DNA from: Tumidithrix helvetica
GTDB taxonomy: Bacteria > Cyanobacteriota > Cyanobacteriia > Pseudanabaenales > Pseudanabaenaceae
Direction of reading: 5' to 3'
Length of the DNA stretch: 64,000 nucleotides
Assembly (NCBI RefSeq): GCF_965232925.1
Contig: NZ_CBDDRA010000004.1
Span: forward strand, 186,001-250,000
In this document: piece by piece, positions 17,269 through 25,867 of the stretch
Numbering within the stretch: position 1 is the stretch's first letter
How the letters are laid out: every line of letters starts with the position of its first letter
The notes under the pieces: model-generated
Database searches by the model: none
The model's input: only the letters and a program-made list of their open reading frames with translations
What the model was told of the DNA's origin: nothing
Position numbers and translations under genes: made by a program

Positions 17269-18740
17269 GGTTTTCCTTTAGGGATATTTAAGACAATTTG
17301 ATTAGTCCACGGAGCTAATATTTCTTTCTGCCATCCGTCTTTAGTAAAATAGCGAACTGATAGATCGCGAATAGATTGCTTTGACTGCAATACAAATCCC
17401 TTATCTGTAGATTCAATCTTAATGCTATCTAACATGCATAGCCAGTCAAGATAGCTATCTAGACCAATGGCAATCCAACCAAGTCGCTGAGAAAGTAATA
17501 TAACTTCTTTATGGAGATGACGAGTACTATCTATATTTTGAGGATGCAAATTGAATACTAAGATACCTGGCACAGAAGACTCAATTTGGTTAACCAGTTG
17601 CTTAATTTTCTTTGCCGCCTGCTTTTCTGTCTGATTAAGCGCAAAAATTATGCCATCGCCAAAAGCAGTGAGAAGACTGTAGTGATTTGACCAGTTACGA
17701 TCGGGTGTTCTCATTTTCATGGGTAAAAGAGAACCATTCATTACAGTTCCATCTGCTTTGGAGTAGTTAACACTCAAACCAATTTTGTTCTCTTCCCAAG
17801 TTTTTAGAAATCCAAGATAGCCTCGGTCAAGGTAGCCATGATTGCGGAGTGTACGCACCGACCTACCAGACAACTGACGAATGAAATTGGCTTGCTCAGT
17901 ACATAAGCGATCGTATTGCTCGGGCTGTTCTAGAGCATCAGGATGCAAGCCAATTTCTACATTGCTTGGCATTTTCGCTAAAGTTTCTGGGGTATGCCTA
18001 GTTTGAGGAACGAGTAAATAAGTAATTGGGCAATCACCAATTACTCTTAACTGTTCGTCGTATTTTTCTAGAAAGGCTTGATCGTCATCTCCAGTTAGAA
18101 TCACAGCACCTTTTGCTCCATTGGGTAGGATATCAACGAGTGGATAACCACTCAGTTGAGAGAAGGTCTCAGCTAAGAAAAAACCCAAACGATCTGCCCA
18201 AGGGTAAGTGGGGTATTGGGGATGTATCTGATCCTCAAACAAATAGTTAGCACGTTCGTGAGCAAATCCAAACCCTCCTTTTGTCCCTGACTCAAGTACC
18301 TTGCTCGGATCTCCTTGACGATGTCGAATTATCTCTTCTTCTACGTTTAAGCCAATTAGAAGAATTTTTTCATTTTTATGCTTTAACCAAGCGATCGCTG
18401 CTTGTCCCTTGTCATTTGCCCAAACAGGTTCTAGATTCTGTCCTGAAAAAGTAACATGAGGTAATAGAGCATGATAAACGGGACGAATTGATGTAAAAGG
18501 ATTTTTAAACCTTGAAGTTCTAGCAGGATAATAGAGTTGCTTACCTATTTCTAACTGACTCTGTAAATCTAGATCTGCCAAATCAGCACTTGTTGAGACA
18601 AATTTAATAGTTGCTTGGAATAGTGGAAATGGAACTATCTCATTTTCAATTAGATTAATTGATGACAAATAACCATACTGTCTGAGTATGATACCTAGGC
18701 TCTCAGTATTTGAATATGCTGACTTTCGCTCATAAGACAT
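17265..18740 (-). CDS. Long NodB-like polysaccharide-deacetylase family protein with extra N-terminal domain
   Basis: A 491-residue protein. Residues 1-205 form an extra domain of unknown type (contains LLIGLNVEEEIIRHRQG). The NodB-like domain follows with VILTGDDDQAF (D218-D220), VEIGLHPDA (H266), TLRNHGY (R299, H301) and VFNLHPQN (H399), the same motif order as the two short paralogues. The last 90 residues add a small beta-rich tail. No signal peptide is visible. It overlaps the downstream glycosyltransferase by 4 bp. Predicted metal-dependent hydrolase on a glycan precursor. Confidence 0.75.
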   Translation of the reverse strand: MSYERKSAYSNTESLGIILRQYGYLSSINLIENEIVPFPLFQATIKFVSTSADLADLDLQSQLEIGKQLYYPARTSRFKNPFTSIRPVYHALLPHVTFSGQNLEPVWANDKGQAAIAWLKHKNEKILLIGLNVEEEIIRHRQGDPSKVLESGTKGGFGFAHERANYLFEDQIHPQYPTYPWADRLGFFLAETFSQLSGYPLVDILPNGAKGAVILTGDDDQAFLEKYDEQLRVIGDCPITYLLVPQTRHTPETLAKMPSNVEIGLHPDALEQPEQYDRLCTEQANFIRQLSGRSVRTLRNHGYLDRGYLGFLKTWEENKIGLSVNYSKADGTVMNGSLLPMKMRTPDRNWSNHYSLLTAFGDGIIFALNQTEKQAAKKIKQLVNQIESSVPGILVFNLHPQNIDSTRHLHKEVILLSQRLGWIAIGLDSYLDWLCMLDSIKIESTDKGFVLQSKQSIRDLSVRYFTKDGWQKEILAPWTNQIVLNIPKGKP

Positions 18741-18787
18741 TGTTTATTTAAAACTCCATCTCAGAAAAGTCTATAAAAGCAAAGTTA

Positions 18788-19516
18788 TTATAATTTAACT
18801 GCACAAATAGCATTGTTTATTCTATATTCAGGCTGTAATGAATTTGATAACAACTCTTGCATAAATGTAGGAATCCAAACACATGACAAGTACCACCAGA
18901 GTGACGGCAAAATTGGTGGATGGTAACCAAAAGCAAAGCTATCTATAATTTGAAAACCTTTTGTACTCACAAAACCCATTAGTTCTTGCATTGTATAAAG
19001 GTTATTAGAAGCGGGATCCAGTTTTTCTCCTGTTCTTAATGTATAAAGATTATTTTTGTTAACAGTTCTTAAAATAAGTCTGCCATTCGGTTTTAATACA
19101 CGAGAAATCTCAGAAAAAGCTTTGTCAGGATTTTGAAAATATAACAAAGCTCCTAGGCATACAACATAATCAAAAGAAGCATCAGCAAATGGAAGTTGTT
19201 CAGCAAAAATATTATCTAGAAGCTTTACGGAGGTTTCTTTTTCAAGAATATCCCAAGTAGGAAATCGATGAGGATCCACTCCAGTAATATCTTTAAAATC
19301 AAGCTTGCTCAACAGTGCAACATATTTCCCGGGTCCGCAACCTAGTTCTAAGATTTTTGCATTTGAGTCATGAGGTAACCACTTTCCTAAACAAGCATGA
19401 AGAGGATGGTTTGCCATTTTATTTGCAAAATCCCGATCGTGCAGAAAACTTTTCAAGAGTTTATCTTGTGATGCGACAATTTGCTGGGTTCTGAGATTGC
19501 TAAAAAAGTTAGTCAT
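18788..19516 (-). CDS. Class I SAM-dependent methyltransferase coupled to wzt
   Basis: A 242-residue methyltransferase. Motif I is ILELGCGPGKYVALLSK (from about residue 54), followed by ITGVDPHRFP, DYVVCLGALLYFQNPDKAF and RLILRTVN. It overlaps wzt by 4 bp. In Wzm/Wzt export systems whose Wzt carries a C-terminal carbohydrate-binding domain, a terminal methyl or phosphomethyl cap can signal chain end. The coupling makes this a candidate capping methyltransferase, though the kinase domain of WbdD is absent. Confidence 0.85.
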   Translation of the reverse strand: MTNFFSNLRTQQIVASQDKLLKSFLHDRDFANKMANHPLHACLGKWLPHDSNAKILELGCGPGKYVALLSKLDFKDITGVDPHRFPTWDILEKETSVKLLDNIFAEQLPFADASFDYVVCLGALLYFQNPDKAFSEISRVLKPNGRLILRTVNKNNLYTLRTGEKLDPASNNLYTMQELMGFVSTKGFQIIDSFAFGYHPPILPSLWWYLSCVWIPTFMQELLSNSLQPEYRINNAICAVKL

Positions 19517-21288
19517 GATTCGTTATTATGAATGTAAGTAACAGGGACACGCGTGTTGACAATACCAAAATCTAAAATAGGAAACTCAGGAACAATATTA
19601 AATTTTAGGCTACTAACCTGACGAGAAAAAACTTGACTATAGGGATAATTTCTGATTAGATCCCAACCATTAGAACAAACAGTAGACACCAAATATACTC
19701 CCGAGCCAATACAGTTTTCTTTAAATTTAAAGCACGCCGTTACACTTCCCGAAAAATTGATTAAATTATTATCGTCAAATCCACTGGACTGCCAGAAGAC
19801 ATAGACACCATCAGATCTAGTTATCTTTATCCCGATATCAGCTTGTGGTACTTCACGATGTGCCAAAATTTCAACTCTAATTTCAAAGGGTTGATTTTCT
19901 TTAATTAAACTAACCTCTTCATTATTAGCATAGAGAGAAGTTTTTATGATTTCAATATCTGGTTTACTGTTTTTCTCAATAAGATTGAGAGCGTTTTTAT
20001 ATTGATCCTCATTGACTTGAGCTATCTGTGTTTTAAATGTAAGATTATTCCAACCATCTTTCGTTTTTTGGTTGCTTACAAGAGCTAAACTTTCCCAATC
20101 TCCTTGTAAATAATTTGTGAATTCAAGTCCAATTTTTTCTACACATAAAACTGAGGTTGACTCAACATTGAGTTCGACTTCCCAGTATTTATCAGTGGGT
20201 ATTTTTGATGGATTGAATAAAATTTGCCCACCCTTATTTTTGCCTGATTGACTATTAAGAATACGACACTCATTACCATCTTTCTCATATAGTCTTCCCC
20301 ATTCAGAATTAAGCAGATCGAGGGAAGCTATCTCCTCTGTATGAGTATCATTCAAAGTCAATGGAATCTCTTGTGTTGGACTTTGATTAACAGATATACC
20401 GATCTTGCGGATAAAGTGAGTATCTTTAAAAGTTGGATTTTCTTGCGAAATCATTCGCAATTTGTAGATTGACTGCTGAATGTCCGACAAATGGATATGA
20501 GATGATTGATTCTGACGGCTAAGATGGTCTGCTCTGGTGGTTTCATCCTCTCGCCTTCTGTAATCTTCCTCATATTGCCTAATAATATACTCTGCCTCTC
20601 CCATGTTGCGAATCGTACCATTTTCCATCCAAATAACTGTGTCGCAGAGCATCTGGATAGAACTAGTAGAATGACTGACGAACAACAGAGCTTTACCTTG
20701 ATCGCAGAGATCGATCATCCGCTTCATTGCCTTACCGACAAAATAGGCATCCCCAACGCTCAAAACCTCATCAACCACTAATATCTCTGGCTTAATTGCT
20801 GTCGTAATTGCAAAAGCTAGTCTTGCATTCATTCCTGTACTATAAGTTTTAACAGGAGCATAGATGAACTGTCCTAGTTCTGTAAATTCAACAATTTCTT
20901 CAGTTAACTTATCAACATCTGAAGGATTGCAACCGTTGAGTAATAAATTAAAGCGAATATTACTTAGTCCAGTTTCTTCAGGATTTAACGAAGAAGTTAA
21001 GCTCAACATCGCAGAGATTTTACCATTGATTTTGATGCTTCCCGATGTGGGTGGTAAGTTCCCTGTCAGAATTTTGAGAAGTGTAGATTTACCAGAACCG
21101 TTGGGACCAATAATGCCAACGCGATGCTTGAGCTTAATTTCAAAGGAAATATCATTCAAAGCCCAAAATAAATCGTGATAGCATTTACCCGTCATAGCCT
21201 CCTTTAAAATATCCATTGGCTTTTGGTAGATAGGGTAAGCCTTAGAAAGATTTTTTACAGCAATAACAATATTATTTTCTTCATTCAT
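19513..21288 (-). CDS. wzt: Polysaccharide ABC exporter ATPase, Wzt type, with long C-terminal extension
   Basis: A 591-residue protein. The ATPase domain (about 1-245) has Walker A GPNGSGKSTLL (61-71), signature YSTGMNARLAFA (149-160) and Walker B ILVVDEVLSVGD (169-180), as in the Wzt/TagH family. The remaining 340 residues exceed the usual single Wzt carbohydrate-binding domain. A first beta-rich segment (about 275-420) precedes a segment resembling the classical Wzt C-terminal domain (about 425-580). It would pair with the permease at 21361 and select the glycan to be exported across the inner membrane. Confidence 0.88.
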   Translation of the reverse strand: MNEENNIVIAVKNLSKAYPIYQKPMDILKEAMTGKCYHDLFWALNDISFEIKLKHRVGIIGPNGSGKSTLLKILTGNLPPTSGSIKINGKISAMLSLTSSLNPEETGLSNIRFNLLLNGCNPSDVDKLTEEIVEFTELGQFIYAPVKTYSTGMNARLAFAITTAIKPEILVVDEVLSVGDAYFVGKAMKRMIDLCDQGKALLFVSHSTSSIQMLCDTVIWMENGTIRNMGEAEYIIRQYEEDYRRREDETTRADHLSRQNQSSHIHLSDIQQSIYKLRMISQENPTFKDTHFIRKIGISVNQSPTQEIPLTLNDTHTEEIASLDLLNSEWGRLYEKDGNECRILNSQSGKNKGGQILFNPSKIPTDKYWEVELNVESTSVLCVEKIGLEFTNYLQGDWESLALVSNQKTKDGWNNLTFKTQIAQVNEDQYKNALNLIEKNSKPDIEIIKTSLYANNEEVSLIKENQPFEIRVEILAHREVPQADIGIKITRSDGVYVFWQSSGFDDNNLINFSGSVTACFKFKENCIGSGVYLVSTVCSNGWDLIRNYPYSQVFSRQVSSLKFNIVPEFPILDFGIVNTRVPVTYIHNNES

Positions 21289-21360
21289 AGATATATATTT
21301 GAGAGTGTGTGATTGAGTGCGCTTCTCGATAGATTCACTAACTCATCAAGTTCAGATCGT

Positions 21361-22203
21361 TTACAATACGTCACCAAACATAACTTTTAATCGCTCAAAA
21401 AGTCCGTAGCCAAGCGCAAAAATGAGATGGCTCAGTAAAATATATACGACCCACGCCCAAGGATGGGCAAACCTGCCAAAATAGAGCGCATCTTGATAGC
21501 ACCAGATCATGTAGCTAAAAGGATTGAAGTAAAGGATTGGTCTAAATAGTTCGGGGACTTGTTCGGGTAGATAAAAAATCGGCAAGACGTAAATCCCAAT
21601 CACTGTAAACACTTGCACAATATCTTTCATGTCTCGGAAGTAAGCCCCGATCGCTGCCAAAATATAGGACACGCCAGCCATACCAATCATTTGCACAAAT
21701 ACCAACAGGGGTAACAGTGCATAGGTAACAGGTAATGCGAAGTGTGTAACTAGAACATACACAATCAGAATGGCAAAGAAAATCCCCTGTGTGATCAAGG
21801 AGGCAAGCACGCTTTTAATTGGCAAGATCTCGATCGGGAAAACAACTTGCTTGACCAAACTGGCATTACTGGTAATCACTGTGCTTGCCTTAGACATGCT
21901 TTCTTGCACGGCTAGCCAAGGAATTAGCCCAGAGAGTAAATAGGTTGTGTAATCTAGAGGCATTTCCCTCGTGCCCCCAATTTTGACTTTGAACACAATC
22001 ACAAAAACAAAAATGTAAACACCAATTAAAACGAGTGGATGCATTACTGCCCAAAACAGTCCAAAAAACTGACCGCGATAGCGATCGGTAATTTCTCGTT
22101 TTGCCATCTCCCATGTCAGCGTCTTATAGGTCGTGAGGAGCCGAAAAACATCGCGAAATGCCTGCAAGTGGCTCGTAAATAATGAAGGAGATCCCATACT
22201 CAT
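21361..22203 (-). CDS. wzm: Polysaccharide ABC exporter permease, Wzm type
   Basis: An ABC-2 permease of about 280 residues. It has the cytoplasmic start, the WEMAKREITDRYRGQFFGLFW amphipathic connecting segment (split here by its hydrophobic turn), and about six membrane spans. The reading frame is open back to 22248, but the ATG at 22203 overlaps the TGA of the upstream asnB-like gene (ATGA) and is the likelier start, since the longer frame would overlap asnB by 49 bp. Partner of the Wzt ATPase 72 bp downstream. Exports capsule or O-antigen-like chains. Confidence 0.88.
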   Translation of the reverse strand: MSMGSPSLFTSHLQAFRDVFRLLTTYKTLTWEMAKREITDRYRGQFFGLFWAVMHPLVLIGVYIFVFVIVFKVKIGGTREMPLDYTTYLLSGLIPWLAVQESMSKASTVITSNASLVKQVVFPIEILPIKSVLASLITQGIFFAILIVYVLVTHFALPVTYALLPLLVFVQMIGMAGVSYILAAIGAYFRDMKDIVQVFTVIGIYVLPIFYLPEQVPELFRPILYFNPFSYMIWCYQDALYFGRFAHPWAWVVYILLSHLIFALGYGLFERLKVMFGDVL

Positions 22204-24077
22204 CCTAAAAACTGCTCGCACCAACTTTCCAAGTTTAACAACGACCAAATCAGGAGACGGCGATTTTGTTTACCCTCAAGATGTTGATCGATCAATTGTT
22301 GAACCGATTTATAGTCCAAGAGATCGTAAATCCTGCCTTTAGGGTTGCATATCCTACGTCTGACATAATCGATGCTCTCTCCTTTAAACCAACTGGCATC
22401 AGGCGCAGAAAAGCCCTGTTTTTCCCGTTCTGTAACGCTGCTTGGGATATAACGAGAAATTGCTTTTCTCAGTAAGAGTTTGCCATCTTTATTTTTTTGA
22501 AAATACTTGGCAGTTTTGTTGCCAAGGTCATTTTCATTCAGGCGCACGACTTCCGTAAGGTTGCCAAGTTTTAAATTCACTGGCATTTTCATGGCAAAAT
22601 CAACTAGATCGTTATCTAAAAATGGCACTCTAGTTTCAAGAGAATGCGCCATGCTGAGTTTGTCTTCAATTGTCAAAAGACCATGGAGAAAAGTTTTGGC
22701 TTCAAAGTAGAGCGAGCAGTTCACATAGTCTTGAGGTCGGGTAAATTCTTGGAGAGGTTGCTGAAAAACACGCTTAAAGATGTCTTTGGTCGAAACATGC
22801 TTTACTTGATCCCAGATTGGTGCGCAGACTGCCTGTGTCTCTCCATTGACCAAAAGCCTCTGCCAAAACCCGTAGTATTTATCGATGTAATGGTCAAAAT
22901 CATCATTGACAACTGCGCGGTAATAGCGCCAGGGGTAACCAGCAAACAGTTCGTCACCACCTGTACCTGCTAAAACAACCTTGACAAACTTACTGGCTAG
23001 CTGCGCGACATAGAAGTTTGGGTAACTTTGCCCAACACGAGGCTCTTCTAAGTGCCATGCTAAACGAGGCATAATTCGCTCCATATCCCCTGCTTTTAAG
23101 ACCATTTCGTAATGCTCAGTCTTAAATAGGTAAGACATATACTCAGCAGGTTCGCGCTCGTCATAGCTGACCTCAATCCCCGAAGCAGAGTTGAGATCGA
23201 ACCCGCAAGTAAAAGATTTGAGATAGGGAAGTTGTTGAGCAGCGATCGCAGTAATCGAACCACTGTCCATGCCACCACTCAGATATGCCCCCAGTTCAAC
23301 ATCACTGATTAACTGGCGATTGACCGCCTGCCGAAATAGGCGATCTAGTTCCTCAAGATATTCGAGTTCGTCTTTGGGGTTTTCTGGCTCGACAAAGTGA
23401 TAGTCCCAATATTGTTTTACGTGAGGTGGCTGAGGCGATCGCACCGACAATAACATCGACGAACCTGCTGGTAGGAGTTTTATGTCGCTAAATAGGGTTT
23501 TATCGGTAAAGAAGTTTTGGAATGTAAGATACTCTAGCAGTGCTTCTAAATCGATGTTAGTGCGATAGGCAGGATTAGCTAAGATAGCTTTGACTTCAGA
23601 GCCAAAGAGAAATTTTTGCCCCTGCAACGTGTAATACAAAGGCTTGATGCCATAGCGATCTCGGGCAAGAAATACTTCCTGTTTGTGGCGATCGAAAATC
23701 GCAAAGGCAAACATACCATTGAGGCGATGGAGGCACTGCTCTCCCCATGCGGCATAAGCATAGAGCAAGACTTCTGTATCTGTGCGGGAATGGAACGGAT
23801 AACCAAGCGTCTCTAGTTCAATTCGCAGTTCGTTAAAATTATAGATCTCGCCATTAAAGCTAATCAAAAACCTCCCATCCGCTGTGGACATCGGTTGATG
23901 CCCTGCAGGAGATAGATCGATAATCGCCAACCGCCGATGCCCTAGTCCAACAGAACCTTCAATAAATTGACCCTCACCGTCAGGACCTCGATGGGCGATC
24001 GCATCAGTCATTTTTTTTAAAATGACAGGTGATACAGGCTCGCCGTCAAAATGTATAACTCCTGCAATTCCACACAT
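22200..24077 (-). CDS. Asparagine-synthase-like glutamine amidotransferase 1
   Basis: A 625-residue class II amidotransferase. Cys2 (MCGIAG) is the glutaminase nucleophile, with AHRGPDG and SFNGEIYNF in the N-terminal domain. The synthetase domain carries the PP-loop SGGMDSGS and a GTGGDELFAGYPWRY segment. Within surface glycan loci such enzymes usually amidate uronic acids (WbpS and WbmI are precedents) rather than making asparagine. It is coupled to the downstream exporter permease by ATGA. It may act on the hexuronic acid predicted from the 25.9-31.0 kb operon. Confidence 0.88.
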   Translation of the reverse strand: MCGIAGVIHFDGEPVSPVILKKMTDAIAHRGPDGEGQFIEGSVGLGHRRLAIIDLSPAGHQPMSTADGRFLISFNGEIYNFNELRIELETLGYPFHSRTDTEVLLYAYAAWGEQCLHRLNGMFAFAIFDRHKQEVFLARDRYGIKPLYYTLQGQKFLFGSEVKAILANPAYRTNIDLEALLEYLTFQNFFTDKTLFSDIKLLPAGSSMLLSVRSPQPPHVKQYWDYHFVEPENPKDELEYLEELDRLFRQAVNRQLISDVELGAYLSGGMDSGSITAIAAQQLPYLKSFTCGFDLNSASGIEVSYDEREPAEYMSYLFKTEHYEMVLKAGDMERIMPRLAWHLEEPRVGQSYPNFYVAQLASKFVKVVLAGTGGDELFAGYPWRYYRAVVNDDFDHYIDKYYGFWQRLLVNGETQAVCAPIWDQVKHVSTKDIFKRVFQQPLQEFTRPQDYVNCSLYFEAKTFLHGLLTIEDKLSMAHSLETRVPFLDNDLVDFAMKMPVNLKLGNLTEVVRLNENDLGNKTAKYFQKNKDGKLLLRKAISRYIPSSVTEREKQGFSAPDASWFKGESIDYVRRRICNPKGRIYDLLDYKSVQQLIDQHLEGKQNRRLLIWSLLNLESWCEQFLG

Positions 24078-24135
24078 TAATTCTTTGGGTGCACTAACAC
24101 GACTTTAAGTTTCATCTAATTTCTAACTATCTAAA

Positions 24136-25464
24136 TTACACCCGAATCTTAATTTCTTCAGATGGCTTATAGATAGCTTTGCCGACTGACTCTCCATGAG
24201 CATCATAGGGCATAATTGTGATGTAATAAGTTCCAGACTGCTTAAAAGGAACATCGATCTCCTCTTGCCTAGTTTTAATTAGAGCTACCTCGTGAGGAGG
24301 CTCTTGGTAAAGTAAATCAAGCATTTCTGGATGCCAAGTTAGCTGTTGTTTGTTGTAAAAATTTTCCAATTGTTTGGGATTAGTCGCTCGAATGTAATTC
24401 CAACCCCTTGTATGTTTTGATATATAAACTCTATAACCAAGAATATCTCGATCTATATCTTCAGAGGGAAGCCATTTAAGACTCAATATGCGTTTACCCG
24501 AACTGTCTGCCAAGATTTGAATGCCTTTAAAAGTCACTGCGCTTGGCATATAAAAATCTTTGATATGACCTATTTTACGATCTTTATCAACAATTGTTTG
24601 ATAGGAGTCCCAGCCATAGATCTGATTTCGCTCCTCTTGTACTGTGGCAGTTTTTTCATAGTACAACGACAAAGAAGAATCATAGTTAAAGTAGAAAGAA
24701 GAGGGATAGGGATAAGAGAAAGAAACTTGACTCAGTTCCATAACTATGGGTTTGTTGTTATAGGGGATCTTATCAATTTCATATGGATGATTACTGAGAT
24801 CGACAAAAGATGGTATGTTTCCCTGTGCGTCAAAGACTGTTTGAGATCCTCCCAAAAGATCTGCATCGAAATAATGCCAAGATCCGTCATAAAACAATTC
24901 AGCCAAAACGTGATTTTTTACTTGGATCAAACGACCTTTGATTCCTGCAGCAGCAAATAGGTCAACAGCAACTCTAGCTACTTGACCGCATCGCATTTCC
25001 GACAATTCTAGTAAGACTAAGGGATCGAAAACTGCTTTTTTGTTAGGATACATCGGTTGGATAAAATTATTAAAGCTACTCCTCTGCAAAAAATTTAATA
25101 CCCGCAAATGTCTTTCTGTATTGCTTTTAGCACCATTGGTGACAATATCAAAAATATGCTTTAGAGTTTTATGGCGATCGATTCCCTGTAAAGACTTTTC
25201 TGTTGCCTCTAAAAGCTCGAAGTCATAGTCATAGGTTATATCTATCTCCTCTAAAGGTTTGCCAAGCCGTAAAGGAGAGTATCTAGGATTTCTGACATCA
25301 GAGCCGTTCCTTTCATAGTTAGAAATGTCTAGGTTTTGTATAAAGTTCTCAGTTTTTATCTCTTCCTGCTCAGCCAAAACGAGACCCCAGCTCGCATTAA
25401 CAGTAATAATAACTAATGCGATGCCAAGTATAAAGAGAATAAAAAATTTAATCTTTCTAACCAT
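24136..25464 (-). CDS. Membrane-anchored transglutaminase-like protein with C-terminal FnIII-like domain
   Basis: A 442-residue protein. A basic start and hydrophobic segment (residues 6-30) form a signal peptide or membrane anchor, placing the rest outside the inner membrane. The middle has a transglutaminase-like triad: C159 in SEMRCGQVARVAVDLF, H185 in VKNHVLAEL and D200 in WHYFDADL. Residues about 320-442 look like a fibronectin type III-like beta domain (LGYRVYIS, GTYYITIMPYDAHG). First gene of the operon that contains the exporter. It may be a thiol hydrolase or acyltransferase acting on glycan or peptide; the activity is inferred. Confidence 0.72.
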   Translation of the reverse strand: MVRKIKFFILFILGIALVIITVNASWGLVLAEQEEIKTENFIQNLDISNYERNGSDVRNPRYSPLRLGKPLEEIDITYDYDFELLEATEKSLQGIDRHKTLKHIFDIVTNGAKSNTERHLRVLNFLQRSSFNNFIQPMYPNKKAVFDPLVLLELSEMRCGQVARVAVDLFAAAGIKGRLIQVKNHVLAELFYDGSWHYFDADLLGGSQTVFDAQGNIPSFVDLSNHPYEIDKIPYNNKPIVMELSQVSFSYPYPSSFYFNYDSSLSLYYEKTATVQEERNQIYGWDSYQTIVDKDRKIGHIKDFYMPSAVTFKGIQILADSSGKRILSLKWLPSEDIDRDILGYRVYISKHTRGWNYIRATNPKQLENFYNKQQLTWHPEMLDLLYQEPPHEVALIKTRQEEIDVPFKQSGTYYITIMPYDAHGESVGKAIYKPSEEIKIRV

Positions 25465-25867
25465 TTTCCAGCATGATCGTGCACTAATTTGTTAGACAAA
25501 GTCACGGCACACTTCGTTCAATAATTTTACATTTTGCTCAGTTAGAGAATTAAATACAAAAAATTATTCTGAAGTTGTAACCTGCGAACAAAATAGTACA
25601 TGTGTTAGGTCTGAGACAGTGAATTCCAATAATTGCTAGCCCCTGTTGTTCAAATGTTAAAAAGTCGTTCGATAAAATGACTTTCTCTGCAATAGCTAAT
25701 TTAGGCTTAATGTAAACCAGAGCGGCTTTAAGCTCTCTAAAAAATTAGAAGCATCTTCAATTTTATTCTGTTCACCCAATTTATTAGGGCTATTATGCGA
25801 GAGCGCCTACCATTAAAAAATGACAGGCGCTCTCTTAATAATTGAAAGGGATCGACCTTGCCTAAAG
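25465..25867. other. Intergenic region with stem-loop
   Basis: About 400 bp between the stop of the SDR at 25868 and the start of the gene at 25464, both on the minus strand. It should contain the promoter of the long operon that starts at 25464 and the terminator of the WbpABDE-type operon. Apart from the stem-loop annotated separately, nothing is recognisable. Confidence 0.5.
25799..25834 (-). terminator. Likely transcription terminator after the sugar-nucleotide operon
   Basis: Perfect 10-bp inverted repeat GAGAGCGCCT (25799-25808) and AGGCGCTCTC (25825-25834) with a 16-base loop, about 34 bp beyond the stop at 25868. There is no long U tract after the stem on the minus strand, so it may be an imperfect intrinsic terminator or an mRNA 3'-end stabiliser. 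Confidence 0.65.

Noticed and set aside
17069..17281. 70-codon plus-strand frame with SSSILLA repeats
   Set aside because: This is the reverse reading of the 21-bp coiled-coil repeat of the glycosyltransferase at 15565-17268; no independent support.
22200..22248. Longer wzm start giving 295 residues
   Set aside because: It would overlap the asnB-like gene by 49 bp; the ATG at 22203 with ATGA overlap matches the coupling style of the rest of the operon.
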